Assembly: GCA_964651825.1 (NCBI GenBank)
Contig: CAZYWK010000009.1
Coordinates: 5,993-69,992 of the forward strand
Source of the DNA: Sva-07 sp964651825
GTDB taxonomy: Bacteria; Actinomycetota; Acidimicrobiia; Acidimicrobiales; Ilumatobacteraceae
Direction: 5' to 3'
DNA length: 64,000 bases
Position numbers and translations under genes: made by a program. The notes beneath the pieces are model-generated. The model was not told the origin of the DNA, ran no database searches, and saw only the letters and a list, made by a program, of their open reading frames with translations. Position 1 is the stretch's first letter. Each line of letters begins with the position of its first letter. Shown here piece after piece: positions 34,612-44,015 of the stretch.

Positions 34612-36026
34612 CACTCGGCTCCGACCGGAATGAGCTTGCGTTCCACGCGCGGACTGATGAGTGCCTGGAAATCCTCGGGGAACAGGGTGAGCGCGGAGTG
34701 GATCGGGACGTAGGCCGACGGGCCGACGAAGCAGATCGTGGTCATCTTGTACGGGAACGGAACCGCCGCCAGCCCGAGGCGTTCGCTCGAGGCGTGGGGC
34801 ATGTCACCCGGGCAGATCGTCTGGCCGACCTCGAGGATCGTGTCGAGGTCCTCCTGGGTGCCGTTGCCGGCGACGACGCGTTCGACGAGGCGGTACAGCC
34901 ACGTACCGCCCTCGCGGCACGGCACGCACTTGCCGCACGACTCGTGGGCGTAGAACTTCACCAGCGTCAGCGCGGCAGCGGGGATGTCGGTGGTCGAGTC
35001 CATCACCATCACCGCACCCGAGCCGAGCATCGACCCGGCGGCGCCTGCCTGCGGGCCTTCGAACGGGATGTCGAGCTGGTCGCCGGTGAACCACGGCGCC
35101 GAGCCGCCACCGGGCACGAACGCCTTGAGTGCGCCGCCGTCGCGGATGCCCTGGGCGAACTCGTCGCCGTAGATCAGATCGCGGAAGGTCGTGGAGCCGT
35201 TGACGATCTCGTACACACCCGGGCGCACGACGTGGCCGGACACGGCGATCATGCGGGTGCCGGGCGACGACTCGGTGCCGATCGAGGTGTAGGCGACCGA
35301 TCCCTCACGGGCGATGAACGCCAGGTTGGAGAGCGTCTCGACGTTGTTGACGATCGTCGGTTGGCCGTACAGCCCGACGGCGGCCGGGAAGTACGGGGGC
35401 TTGAGGCGCGGCATGCCACGCTCGCCCTCGAGCGATTCGATGAGTGCGGTCTCCTCGCCCACGACGTAGGCGCCCGCACCCCAGTGCAGCACGATGTCGA
35501 CGGAGAAGTCGGTGCCGAGGATGTTCTTGCCGATGTACCCGGCGGCGTAGGCGTCGTTGAGTGCCGTGGCCACCCGCTCGTGGGCGAGCGGCATCTCGCC
35601 GCGGATGTAGAGGAAGCACTGCGACAACCCCGCCGCGTAGCAGGCGATCAGGCAGCCCTCGATGAGCTGGTGCGGGTCGCACTCCATGAGGAGGCGGTCC
35701 TTGTAGGTGCCTGGCTCGGACTCGTCGCCGTTCACCACGAGGTAGCGCGGCCACACGCCGGCGGGCGTGAACCCCCACTTCGTGCCGGCGGGGAAGCCGG
35801 CGCCGCCACGGCCGAGCAGCGTCGACTTCTTCACCTCGTCGGCCACCTCCGCGGGCGACTTGGCGAGCGCGGCACGCAGGCCCTCGTAGCCGTTGGTGGC
35901 GTGGTAGCGCTCGAGGGTGTGCGCGTCGTCGTACTCGAACCGCGACGTGACGACTGCGGGCCGGGCGGCCTCCGCCGACGACGGGTAGAAGCCCGGCGCC
36001 CAGGGATAGGGGGACAACACGGTCAT
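34611..36026 (-). CDS. nuoF: NADH-quinone oxidoreductase subunit F
   Basis: A 471-residue flavoprotein that oxidises NADH. The NADH/FMN region is GRGGAGFPAGTKWGF and LVVNGDESEPGTYKDR; the N3 [4Fe-4S] ligands are HESCGKCVPCREGG plus the later Cys in GQTICPGDMPH. ATGA overlap with nuoE fixes the start. With nuoE and nuoG present, this complex should use NADH directly, unlike NuoEFG-less forms. Confidence 0.95.
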   Translation of the reverse strand: MTVLSPYPWAPGFYPSSAEAARPAVVTSRFEYDDAHTLERYHATNGYEGLRAALAKSPAEVADEVKKSTLLGRGGAGFPAGTKWGFTPAGVWPRYLVVNGDESEPGTYKDRLLMECDPHQLIEGCLIACYAAGLSQCFLYIRGEMPLAHERVATALNDAYAAGYIGKNILGTDFSVDIVLHWGAGAYVVGEETALIESLEGERGMPRLKPPYFPAAVGLYGQPTIVNNVETLSNLAFIAREGSVAYTSIGTESSPGTRMIAVSGHVVRPGVYEIVNGSTTFRDLIYGDEFAQGIRDGGALKAFVPGGGSAPWFTGDQLDIPFEGPQAGAAGSMLGSGAVMVMDSTTDIPAAALTLVKFYAHESCGKCVPCREGGTWLYRLVERVVAGNGTQEDLDTILEVGQTICPGDMPHASSERLGLAAVPFPYKMTTICFVGPSAYVPIHSALTLFPEDFQALISPRVERKLIPVGAE

Positions 36027-36634
36027 GCGGGGCTCACTTCGATCCAGGCCGGCGCTTCGGTCACGTCATCGGGATGCCTCGCGCCGACCACGCGATCAGC
36101 GGGGATCAGCTGGCGGTTCCGGCCGAGCGTGCCGTGGGGCGGGATCTCGCCGTCGAGGGTGCCGGCGCGCAGGTCGTCGACGAGTTGGTCGAAGTCGGCA
36201 GGGGTCACCCGGAACCGGTGGCGGTAGTTGACCTGCAGCGTCGGTGCCTCGGTGCACGCGGCCTGGCACTCGGCGTGCTGGAGGGTGATCAGGCCGTCGT
36301 CGGTGGTCGAGCCGGCCTTGATGCCGAGACGGTGCTCGGCGTGGTGCATCAGCGCGTCGGCGCCGAGCAGCGCGCACGACATCGTGCCGCAGATGTTGAT
36401 CAGGTACTTGCCGGTCGGTTCGAAGCGGAACATCTCGTAGAACGAGGCGGTGCCGTACACCTCCGCCGGGGTCACCTCGATCAGTTCGGCGACGTGGCGC
36501 ATCGCCTCGTTGGTGACGTAGCCGTTCTGCTCCTGGCTCAGGTGCACGAGCGGGATCAGCGCCGACTTCTTCTTCGGATAGCGCGCGATGATCTCGCGCG
36601 CCAGCACCACGTTGTGATCGGACAGCCGGCTCAT
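36023..36634 (-). CDS. nuoE: NADH-quinone oxidoreductase subunit E
   Basis: A 203-residue thioredoxin-fold subunit with one [2Fe-2S] cluster (N1a). The ligands are in INICGTMSCALLGAD and HAECQAACTEAPTLQ. A C-terminal extension of about 45 residues goes beyond the core domain. ATGA overlaps at both ends with nuoD and nuoF indicate translational coupling. Confidence 0.93.
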   Translation of the reverse strand: MSRLSDHNVVLAREIIARYPKKKSALIPLVHLSQEQNGYVTNEAMRHVAELIEVTPAEVYGTASFYEMFRFEPTGKYLINICGTMSCALLGADALMHHAEHRLGIKAGSTTDDGLITLQHAECQAACTEAPTLQVNYRHRFRVTPADFDQLVDDLRAGTLDGEIPPHGTLGRNRQLIPADRVVGARHPDDVTEAPAWIEVSPA

Positions 36635-37992
36635 CGGTCCACCCCTCCGAGGACGGGGTCGACCGAGGAGATGGCGGCGACCGCGTCGGCGATCAGGCCG
36701 CCGCGCATCATGTGCGGCAGGCACTGGATGTTGACGAAGGACGGGTCACGCATGTGCATCCGGTACGGGCGCGACGATCCGTCGCTGGCGATGTAGCAGC
36801 CGATCTCGCCGCGCGGGCTCTCGATGCCGACGTAGGCCTCGCCCTCGGGCACCTTGAAGCCCTCGGTGAAGATCTTGAAGTGGTGGATGAGCGCCTCCAT
36901 CGACTCGTCGATGCGCGCCCGCGGCGGCGGGGTGACCTTCTTGTCCTGGATCCGGAAGTCGCCAGGAGGCATCCGGTCGAGGATCTGCTCGACGATGCGC
37001 ATCGACTCGCGGATCTCGGCCAAGCGGATCGCGTACCGGTCGAACGCGTCGCCGTACGAGCCGACGATCACGTCGAACTCCATCTCCTCGTAGTGCGCGT
37101 AGGGCAGGTCGCGGCGCAGGTCCCACTCGACCCCGGTCGAGCGCAGCGTCGGGCCGGTGGCGCCGAGGGCGACGGCTTCGCTCGGCGTGATCACGGCGAC
37201 ACCCTGCAGGCGCTCGCGCCAGATCGGCTGGCCCGTCATCAAGGTGTCGTACTCGTCGAGGCGGGGTGGGAGCATGTCGAGCAGGTGCAGCACACCGTCA
37301 CGCCACCCCGCGGGCAGGTCGGCGGCGACGCCGCCGGGGCGGATGTAGTTGTGGTTCATCCGCAGGCCGGTGACCTCCTGGAAGAAGCGCAACACCTCCT
37401 CGCGCTCGCGCCAGCCGTAGATCATCATCGACACCGCGCCGAGGTCCATGCCGTTGGTGGCCATGAACAGCAGGTGGCTGGCGATGCGGCTCATCTCGGC
37501 CATCAGCATCCGGATCCAGACGGCGCGGTCGGGGATCTCCTCGTCGATGCCGAGCAGCTTCTCGGTGGCCATCGCGAAGGCGAGCTCGTTGGCGATCGGG
37601 CTCAGGTAGTCCATGCGGGTGACGTTCGTTCCGCCCTGCATGTACGCCAGCTGCTCGCCCGTCTTCTCCATGCCGGTGTGCAGGTAACCGATGATCGGCT
37701 TGCAGCGCAGCACCTTTTCGCCCTGGAGCTCGAGCATGAGACGCAGCACGCCGTGGGTCGACGGGTGCTGCGGGCCCATGTTCATGATCATCGTCTGATC
37801 CTCGTCGGGATCTTCCGGCAGGTCGCCGAGCTTGGCGGCCTCGGTCTCGCTCATCCGCAGCACCGCGCCGACCTCGCGCATCAGCTCGGTGGCGGTGAGC
37901 TCGCTGCGTGGCCTGAGCTGCTGGTCGCCCTCGTCGGTGGCGGGGACGAAGCGCAGGTAGTCGGTGTCGCGTTCTTCGGTGGGCGCAGCCAT
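36631..37992 (-). CDS. nuoD: NADH-quinone oxidoreductase subunit D
   Basis: A 453-residue subunit that forms the quinone site with NuoB. Typical stretches are MNMGPQHPSTHGVLRLMLEL (with the quinone-site His), GYLHTGMEKTGEQLAYMQG and YIRPGGVAADLPAGW. An N-terminal extension of about 65 residues precedes the core and is acidic. The ATG joins the nuoC stop as TGATG, and it is a separate gene from nuoC, not the fused nuoCD of enterobacteria. Confidence 0.95.
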   Translation of the reverse strand: MAAPTEERDTDYLRFVPATDEGDQQLRPRSELTATELMREVGAVLRMSETEAAKLGDLPEDPDEDQTMIMNMGPQHPSTHGVLRLMLELQGEKVLRCKPIIGYLHTGMEKTGEQLAYMQGGTNVTRMDYLSPIANELAFAMATEKLLGIDEEIPDRAVWIRMLMAEMSRIASHLLFMATNGMDLGAVSMMIYGWREREEVLRFFQEVTGLRMNHNYIRPGGVAADLPAGWRDGVLHLLDMLPPRLDEYDTLMTGQPIWRERLQGVAVITPSEAVALGATGPTLRSTGVEWDLRRDLPYAHYEEMEFDVIVGSYGDAFDRYAIRLAEIRESMRIVEQILDRMPPGDFRIQDKKVTPPPRARIDESMEALIHHFKIFTEGFKVPEGEAYVGIESPRGEIGCYIASDGSSRPYRMHMRDPSFVNIQCLPHMMRGGLIADAVAAISSVDPVLGGVDR

Positions 37993-38468
37993 CAGGTGTT
38001 CGCCTCTTTGAACTGGACCGGGATGGCGCCCACCTCGTAGTCCTTGCGGAGCGGGTGACCGATCCAGTCTTCCGGCATGAGGATCCGCGTCAGGTCGGGA
38101 TGGCCGTCGAAGCTGATGCCGAACATGTCGAACGTCTCGCGCTCCATTGCCTCGCTGCCCGGGTAGAGGTCGAACAGCGACGGCAGGGTGGGCTCGGCTT
38201 CGGGCACCTGCACCCGGATCCTGATCCGGCGACGGGCGCTCAGGTCGAGCAGGTTCACGACCACTTCGAAGCGCTCGCGGGCGACGTCGGCCGGCAACGG
38301 ACGGCCCATGTGCTGCAGGTAGTCGACCCCGGTCAGGTCGATGCACATGGTGAAGCCGTCGTCGTCCAACGACTTGATCAACGCCAGATAGCCGGCGACG
38401 TCGGTGTGCAACACCTCGGGCAGACCCGCCTCGATCGTCTCCACCGCGTCGGTCGTCGCGTCGGTCAT
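37992..38468 (-). CDS. nuoC: NADH-quinone oxidoreductase subunit C
   Basis: A 158-residue peripheral-arm subunit, recognised by ERETFDMFGISFDGHPDLTR and RILMPEDWIGHPLRKDYEVG. It is on the short side for NuoC. ATGA overlap with the nuoB stop sets the start. Confidence 0.93.
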   Translation of the reverse strand: MTDATTDAVETIEAGLPEVLHTDVAGYLALIKSLDDDGFTMCIDLTGVDYLQHMGRPLPADVARERFEVVVNLLDLSARRRIRIRVQVPEAEPTLPSLFDLYPGSEAMERETFDMFGISFDGHPDLTRILMPEDWIGHPLRKDYEVGAIPVQFKEANT

Positions 38469-39058
38469 CGCTTGGCTCCGAGCAGCACCGGCGACTCGAT
38501 CGAGTCGGGGATCGGGATGTAGTCGACGTGGACGTTGGCCCCGGCGCCGGAGTCGGCGCGGCGCTTCATGATCTCCTTGGTCTCGATCAGCCCGTGGAGC
38601 GTCTCGATGGCGTGGATCAGGGTCTCGGGTGTGGGCGGGCAACCCGGCGCGTACACGTCGACCGGCACGATCTGATCGACGCCCTGCACGATCGCGTAGT
38701 TGTTGAACATGCCGCCCGACGACGCGCACACGCCCATCGAGATGACCCACTTCGGTTCCATCATCTGGTCGTAGACCTGGCGGAGCACCGGGGCCATCTT
38801 CTGGCTGACGCGGCCCGCCACGATCATGATGTCGGCGTGACGCGGCGAGGCGCGGAACACCTCCATGCCGAAGCGGGAGATGTCGTAGTGGGCGCCCCCG
38901 GTGGCCATCATCTCGATGGCACAGCAGGCGAGACCGAACGATGCCGGCCACGACGAGCGCGACCGCGACCAGTTGACGATGTCTTCGATCCTGCCCGTGA
39001 TGACGTTGTGTGAGAGCCCGCCGAGTCCGTCGTCGAGCACATCGTTGACGATGCCCAT
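38465..39058 (-). CDS. nuoB: NADH-quinone oxidoreductase subunit B
   Basis: A 197-residue subunit that holds cluster N2, the last cluster before quinone. The unusual adjacent Cys pair is seen in SFGLACCAIEMMATGG, and the other ligands in GVCASSGGMFNNY and YAPGCPPTPE. It starts 9 bp after the nuoA stop. Confidence 0.95.
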   Translation of the reverse strand: MGIVNDVLDDGLGGLSHNVITGRIEDIVNWSRSRSSWPASFGLACCAIEMMATGGAHYDISRFGMEVFRASPRHADIMIVAGRVSQKMAPVLRQVYDQMMEPKWVISMGVCASSGGMFNNYAIVQGVDQIVPVDVYAPGCPPTPETLIHAIETLHGLIETKEIMKRRADSGAGANVHVDYIPIPDSIESPVLLGAKR

Positions 39059-39067
39059 GTGATGTCC

Positions 39068-39544
39068 TTACGCGGCTTCGTCGTCGGCGGGCGCTCGCCC
39101 TTCGGTTCCGACGCGGCGAACCGTCGTGGTCAGGGTGCGGTCGGGGGTGACCATGGCGGCGTCGCTGAGCAGGTTGCGCACCGTGCCGATCGGGCCCCAG
39201 TCGAGGCCGCCGCGGGCCACTTCGTAGACGAACGTGGCGAAGAAGATCACGGAGAACACCAGCACGGCCCAGAAGCCGTACGCGCCCAGCGTGTCGTGCG
39301 CGACGGCGTAGGGATAGATGAACACGATCTCGATGTCGAACATGACGAACAGCATCGCGACCACGTAGAAGCTGACCGGGAAGCGTTCCGGCGGCTCACG
39401 CGATGGGACGATGCCGCACTCGTACGGTGCCTCCTTCGCCGACGACGGCCGGCGCGGGGCCAGCAGCCGGGACGCGCCGTAGCTGACCACGCCGAACACG
39501 AGGGCGAGGACCATGAGGACGACGATCGGGAGGTACTGCGCCAT
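39068..39544 (-). CDS. nuoA: NADH-quinone oxidoreductase subunit A
   Basis: A 158-residue three-helix membrane subunit with the diagnostic loop YECGIVPSREPPERFPVSFY and helix FVMFDIEIVFIYPYA. The C-terminal tail of about 40 residues is an extension. It begins only 3 bp after the preceding gene's stop, so nuo is joined to the cytochrome genes upstream. Confidence 0.94.
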   Translation of the reverse strand: MAQYLPIVVLMVLALVFGVVSYGASRLLAPRRPSSAKEAPYECGIVPSREPPERFPVSFYVVAMLFVMFDIEIVFIYPYAVAHDTLGAYGFWAVLVFSVIFFATFVYEVARGGLDWGPIGTVRNLLSDAAMVTPDRTLTTTVRRVGTEGRAPADDEAA

Positions 39545-39547
39545 GGC

Positions 39548-40408
39548 TCAGACCGAGACGGTCTCTTTCTCGGTGGCGCTGGTGTCGACGGCGGCCTTTC
39601 CGACCGGGACGATCGGCTTGGCGAGGTTCTCGCGCAGGATGCGCTCACGACGGTGCAACAGGTAGCACAGTGCGAGGAAGATCGCTCCGCCGCCGATCGT
39701 CAGCACCATCGCCGGCTGACGCTTGGCGCCGAGATCGCGGACCATGTACACGTACTGGCGCTGTTGGGTGTCGTCGATCGCGGGTGGGATCGGGGCGCGC
39801 CCAGGCTCGGTGCGGACCTGCACGAGCGGTGCCGCCTCGGCGAGCACGTAGTGCGGCTCGTGGAAGAAGGCGAGGAAGTCGAGCGTGTCGTTGATCTTGG
39901 GGGAGCGCTCGCCACCGAGGTCGAAGACTTCGACGATCTGGAACTGGCCGGCCTCGAAGGCCTCCACCTCTTCGAGGAACACCGCCGCCTGGGCCTGCAC
40001 CTGACCGAACTCGGCCGACGAGTTGTCGAGGATCTCCCAGCCCTGCACGAGCAGTTGCTCGGCGACCAGTTCGGACTCTTCGACCGGCGTGGCGTCAGCC
40101 GGGATGTCGGGCTTGGTCTCGAGGACTCCGGCCGAGTACAGCGCCTGGGTGTCCTGCAGGACGGTCTTGCCCGGCACCTCGGCCCACGTGGGGTCGGGGC
40201 CCTTCAGGCCGATGCCGTAGATCCACCACGTCATCCCCATCAGCATCAACCACCCGAACAGGGCGGTGAGCGTGACGAGGAACGCGAGCCTCGCCCCCAT
40301 GTTGGTGGCGAGGATCATGTAGATGCTGCCGCAGAGGATGACCACGGCGATGATGACCGTGAGCAGGCCCCGGATCTCGGGTTCCCAACCGATTGCCAAC
40401 AGCGACAT
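39548..40408 (-). CDS. membrane protein of the cytochrome bc-type cluster, unknown
   Basis: A 286-residue protein with two N-terminal helices (about residues 14-35 and 42-64), an extracytoplasmic region (about 70-240; predicted coiled part FEAGQFQIVEVFDL and a segment ending YVYMVRDLGAKRQPA) and one C-terminal helix (about 245-262). I recognise no domain and see no haem motif. It sits between the dihaem cytochrome c and nuoA, joined to the former by TGATG and 3 bp from the latter, so it is probably an accessory subunit or assembly factor of the quinol:cytochrome c reductase. Confidence 0.7.
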   Translation of the reverse strand: MSLLAIGWEPEIRGLLTVIIAVVILCGSIYMILATNMGARLAFLVTLTALFGWLMLMGMTWWIYGIGLKGPDPTWAEVPGKTVLQDTQALYSAGVLETKPDIPADATPVEESELVAEQLLVQGWEILDNSSAEFGQVQAQAAVFLEEVEAFEAGQFQIVEVFDLGGERSPKINDTLDFLAFFHEPHYVLAEAAPLVQVRTEPGRAPIPPAIDDTQQRQYVYMVRDLGAKRQPAMVLTIGGGAIFLALCYLLHRRERILRENLAKPIVPVGKAAVDTSATEKETVSV

Positions 40409-41478
40409 CACAGGCTCCGGACGTATTCGACGATGGCTTGGATCTGCTCGTCGGTGAGCATCGTGCCGAACCCCGGCATGCGGCCGCTGCCCTGGCCGTT
40501 GCGGCCGTACAGCTTGCCTTCCTCCGAGCCCGACTTGATGAAGGCGACCATGCTGGCTTCGCCGGTGAAGTGGTTGTTCACCGCGCCGCCGGTGAGGTTC
40601 CACCCGAACGCGCCCTGGCCGGTGGTGGTCGGCTCGTTGTAGCTCCAGCCGAGCGTGTGGCAGCGGGCGCAGCTGTAGGCGCCGCTGGCGAGCTCGAGGT
40701 TGAAGAGCGCCTCGCCGTAGGAGTCGGCGTCGCCCTCGTCGACGGCCTTGCGGGCAGCGGCTTCGATGTCGTCTTGGATGCTGGTCGGCAGATGGCCCGA
40801 ATCGCAGTTCATCGGATCCTCCCCCTCGAGGCAGTCCTCACGGGGGATCTGGATGCTGTGCATGTAGGCGATCAGGTTGTCGATCTGCTGGGTGTTCATC
40901 GGGCCGCCGCCGACGAGGCCCCAGGGCGACATCGGCGAGAACGGTCGCCCGTAGTTGAGGATGAAGCGGACCTCGTCGTCGGTGAAGCGGTAGAAGACCG
41001 TGTTCAACGCCGGCGCCTTCCAGTTGACCGCCTGCACCTCGCCGGTGTTCGGGTCGGTGACGGTGAACGGGGCTTCGCCGCCGACGGCCTGCATGCCGCC
41101 GTGGCAGCCGGCACAGTTGAAGCCGCCCTCGGCGGTGGGCGCGAACAGCTGCGAGCCCCAGCTGGCGAACCGGTTCTCCCAGCCCTCCTCGGCGCCCGCC
41201 TGCCGGCTGGGTTCGAACACCCAGTAGAGCGGCAGTGCGACCACGATGACGGCCAGCAGCAGTACGCCCATCAACTGGACGCGCTCGAGGCGCGGACCTT
41301 CGAGTGTCTCGTCGTCGTAGTACGGCTTGCGGTTGGCCGCCAGCTCGATCTCCGAGCCGACCTCCTTGCGCCCGCCGATGACGTTGAAGATGCCGTAGAT
41401 CAACCACCCGATGGCGATCGCGACGAACGCGATGACCGCAATGGTGGTGGTGGTGCTGGCGAGGATCACTCCGGTCAT
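40408..41478 (-). CDS. membrane-bound dihaem cytochrome c, bc-complex subunit
   Basis: A 356-residue cytochrome c with two N-terminal helices (about residues 12-32 and 68-88) and two haem-attachment motifs, CAGCH at 122-126 and CARCH at 270-274. Possible methionine ligands are in NYGRPFSPMSPWG and GSGRMPGFGTML. It follows the Rieske gene (TGATG overlap) and would take electrons from the Rieske cluster, the role of QcrC. Two c haems agree with actinobacterial and other bcc complexes, although the double membrane anchor differs from textbook QcrC. Confidence 0.87.
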   Translation of the reverse strand: MTGVILASTTTTIAVIAFVAIAIGWLIYGIFNVIGGRKEVGSEIELAANRKPYYDDETLEGPRLERVQLMGVLLLAVIVVALPLYWVFEPSRQAGAEEGWENRFASWGSQLFAPTAEGGFNCAGCHGGMQAVGGEAPFTVTDPNTGEVQAVNWKAPALNTVFYRFTDDEVRFILNYGRPFSPMSPWGLVGGGPMNTQQIDNLIAYMHSIQIPREDCLEGEDPMNCDSGHLPTSIQDDIEAAARKAVDEGDADSYGEALFNLELASGAYSCARCHTLGWSYNEPTTTGQGAFGWNLTGGAVNNHFTGEASMVAFIKSGSEEGKLYGRNGQGSGRMPGFGTMLTDEQIQAIVEYVRSL

Positions 41479-42350
41479 CAGTGCTCCCCACCGCCGGTGC
41501 AGTGCGGACCCTCGGCCTCCTGGCCGGTGGTGTTCACACCGATCGCCGGGCCGGTCACGGCCTTGCTGGTGTCGATCGTGACGTCGTCGTTGGCAGCGAC
41601 GGTGGCCGGGAACCGGTCCATGCCGCGCGGCGCGGGGCCGCCCTTCTTCTCACCGGCGCGGTTGTACTGCGAGCCGTGGCACTGGCACTCGAACCACTGG
41701 CTGGTGAGGCACTGCGGGACGCGGCAACCGAGATGCGGGCACTTCTGGCTCAGCACCACGATGCCCTGGCGCATCGCCACGAGCAGGTTCTCGGGATAGA
41801 CGAGCTCGGCGGCCGGGAGGGCTTCCTCCGGGTACTCGGTGATCCAGCTGCGGGCCTCGGCGGCGTAGAAGAAGCCGTTGCCCTGCTTGATGCCGTCTTT
41901 GATCGCGCCGAGCTTGCCGACGGTGACCTGGCCGCCGAAGCCGCCGGTGCCGGTCGGCCACAAGAACGCGACGAACGCCGCGGCGGCGAACGTGACGATG
42001 CCGACGCTCATCAGCGACACCGCGGCGCGGTTGAAGAACTGGCGGCGCGACTCGCCGATCGCCTCGGGGTCGGGTGGTGTCCACGGCACCATGTCGGCGG
42101 TGGTGTCGACGGTGGCGAGTGCGGTGCCGGTGCGGGCCGCAGTGCCGGCAGCCTCGACTTGCGCGGCCGTCGCGGTGGCGGGAGCCGCGGCCGGCGCGGC
42201 GGTGTGGGCGGCACGGTCGCGGCGGACGGTCTCGCCCGAGAGCGCTCCCGCGCCGCGCACGTCGCTGCGGCGGGCGAGCGTGAAGAACGCGATCGCGGCC
42301 AGCACGACGACGACGCCGATGATGATTCCGATGACTGCTGCAGTGCTCAT
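41478..42350 (-). CDS. Rieske [2Fe-2S] protein of the quinol:cytochrome c reductase
   Basis: A 290-residue Rieske subunit. The cluster ligands are in SQKCPHLGCRVPQ and FECQCHGSQYNRAG. It has a helix at the very N-terminus (about residues 4-24), an Ala-rich linker, a second hydrophobic helix (about 110-132, after ESRRQFFNRAAV, which resembles a twin-Arg-type region), then the Rieske fold. A C-terminal tail contains HCTGGGEH. The ATG is preceded by GGAG at about 5 nt. It lies between the cytochrome b and c genes as expected for this complex. Confidence 0.9.
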   Translation of the reverse strand: MSTAAVIGIIIGVVVVLAAIAFFTLARRSDVRGAGALSGETVRRDRAAHTAAPAAAPATATAAQVEAAGTAARTGTALATVDTTADMVPWTPPDPEAIGESRRQFFNRAAVSLMSVGIVTFAAAAFVAFLWPTGTGGFGGQVTVGKLGAIKDGIKQGNGFFYAAEARSWITEYPEEALPAAELVYPENLLVAMRQGIVVLSQKCPHLGCRVPQCLTSQWFECQCHGSQYNRAGEKKGGPAPRGMDRFPATVAANDDVTIDTSKAVTGPAIGVNTTGQEAEGPHCTGGGEH

Positions 42351-42387
42351 GACAGGACTCCTTTCACGATCGGTTGGGTCGCCGTCT

Positions 42388-43159
42388 CTAGAGCTCGAAG
42401 AACAAGCCGTCGACCCACGGCAGGACGAAGTTGAAGCCGGGGCCACGGAAGAACGATCCGATGATCACGAGCACGGCCCAGAACATGAGGTGCACGGTCA
42501 TCAGGGAGGTGACGAACTTGCGATCCTCCGGCTTGTTCGACGGGTTGCGGTCGAGGTAGGGCGCGAGGATCAACGCGATCAGACCGACGCCGGGGATCGT
42601 GACGCCGGCGACCATCGGGTGGAACATCGTGAGCAGTTCCTGCAGGCCGAGGAAGTACCACGGCGCCTTCGACGGGTTCGGCGTCTGGTTCGTGTTGGCC
42701 AACTGCAGCAGCGGCGCGTTGACGAACACCGAGAAGATGGTGACCAGCGCCGTGCAGGCGAGGGCGGCGACGAACTCGGTGGCGAGCAGGTGCGGCCAGG
42801 TGTGGACCTTGTCGACGGGCGTGGCCTTGACGTCTTGGATCGAGCCCGACTTGACGACGGTGAGCAGGCGCTGCGTGTGGCCACCAGGGCCAGCTCCCAC
42901 GGGGACACCCGCTGCGCCGGCGGGAGCGGCGACGACGGCGCCGACCTTGTCGGCCACGGCGACAGCACCAGCGGCTGCGGCGGCGGGCTCGTCGCCCGAN
43001 NNNNNNNNNNNNNNNNNNNNNNNNNNNNNNNNNNNNNNNNNNNNNNNNNNNNNNNNNNNNNNNNNNNNNNNNNNNNNNNNNNNNNNNNNNNNNNNNNNNG
43101 GCCGACTTGTCGCGGGCGGCCTGCGCCCGCTTCAGCAGGTGTTCGGGGATCTCGGTCAT
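42388..43159 (-). CDS. cytochrome b C-terminal (subunit IV-like) protein, interrupted by assembly gap
   Basis: This gene supplies the C-terminal half of a split cytochrome b. Residues after the gap include SKAPWYFLGLQELLTMFHP, the Qo-site region in which PEWY is replaced by APWY, then three membrane helices, like subunit IV of b6f. The N-terminus MTEIPEHLLKRAQAARDKSA lies on the far side of the 100-N gap, and an Ala/Pro-rich linker flanks it (GDEPAAAAAGAVAVADK). The two sides are in different frames as written, which only reflects the arbitrary gap length. The N-terminal motif matches that of the cytochrome c at 45169. The region just before the first helix contains VHTWPHLLATEFVAAL. Confidence 0.8.
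43000..43099. other. assembly gap of 100 N
   Basis: Exactly 100 undetermined bases inside the low-complexity linker of the cytochrome b C-terminal gene. The size is a placeholder, so the linker length is unknown. Confidence 0.99.
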
Positions 43160-43196
43160 GAGCGAGTCACCTCACCTTCGAGTGCAGTACGAGTCG

Positions 43197-43982
43197 TCAC
43201 AGCGGGCCCGAGATCCCGCCGTCCTTGCGGACACGCCAGAAGTGGATGGCCATGAAGATGACGATCACGAACGGGAAGAACAACACGTGCAGCACGTACC
43301 ATCGCAACAGCGTCTCGGAGCCGATCTCGGCGCCGCCGAGCAGCACGAAGCGCACCTCCTGGCCGAACACCGGCGTGTAGCCCATCATGTTCGTGCCCAC
43401 GGTGACGGCCCAGAGTGCGAGTTGGTCCCACGGCAGGAGATAGCCGGTGAACGACAGCAGCAGGGTGAGCGTCAACAGGATCACGCCGATCACCCAGTTG
43501 AACTCACGGGGCGGCTTGTACGCGCCGTGGTAGAAGACGCGGGCCATGTGGAGGAACACGGCGAGGACCATCAAGTGCGCGCCCCATCGGTGCATGTTTC
43601 TGACCAGCAACCCGAACGTGACGTTGGTCTGCAGGTTCTGGATGTTGTCCCAGGCCACCGTGGCCTCGGGCCGGTAGAAGAACATCAAGAAGATGCCTGT
43701 GACGGTCAGCAGGATGAACAAGAAGAAGCTGAGGCCGCCGAGGCAGAGCGTGTAGCTGACCTTGACCGCGTGGCGCTTCACCTTCACCGGGTGCAGGTGG
43801 TACAGCACCGAGTTCATGATGACGTAGCTGCGGTTGCGCGGGCTGTCGGTGTAGCCCTTGCGGAAGATGGACCCCGGACGGAAGATCGAGCTCCACGCCT
43901 GGCTGCCCTGCACCGAGTCGACCGTGGAGGTGACGCGGTCTTTCACGGTGGGGCGGGGTTTGTCGTCGATGATCTTGGCCAT
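43197..43982 (-). CDS. cytochrome b6-like N-terminal cytochrome b subunit
   Basis: A 261-residue four-helix cytochrome b. Two haem b pairs are visible: His131 with His145 (NMHRWGAHLMVLAVFLHMARV) and His232 with His247 (WYVLHVLFFPFVIVIFMAIH). Cys80 in SYTLCLGGLSFF aligns with the Cys that binds the extra haem c(i/n) in b6f and Bacillus-type complexes. The protein ends in GGISGPL, the typical b6 C-terminus. The first 55 residues are a soluble extension. It is followed at 37 bp by the subunit IV-like gene. This is a b6f-like split cytochrome b, rather than the long fused QcrB of most Actinobacteria. Confidence 0.9.
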   Translation of the reverse strand: MAKIIDDKPRPTVKDRVTSTVDSVQGSQAWSSIFRPGSIFRKGYTDSPRNRSYVIMNSVLYHLHPVKVKRHAVKVSYTLCLGGLSFFLFILLTVTGIFLMFFYRPEATVAWDNIQNLQTNVTFGLLVRNMHRWGAHLMVLAVFLHMARVFYHGAYKPPREFNWVIGVILLTLTLLLSFTGYLLPWDQLALWAVTVGTNMMGYTPVFGQEVRFVLLGGAEIGSETLLRWYVLHVLFFPFVIVIFMAIHFWRVRKDGGISGPL

Positions 43983-44015
43983 GATGTTTGTTTGTCCGTC
44001 TCGTTCGGTCGGGGC

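Noticed and set aside
32242..34713. Long plus-strand open frame opposite nuoG, and similar ones opposite nuoF, nuoL and nuoM
   Set aside because: Shadows produced by strong third-position G+C bias; the minus-strand genes carry all family motifs.
42958..43159. Frame disagreement across the N gap in the cytochrome b C-terminal gene read as a frameshift
   Set aside because: The 100-N run is a placeholder of arbitrary length, so frame across it carries no information.
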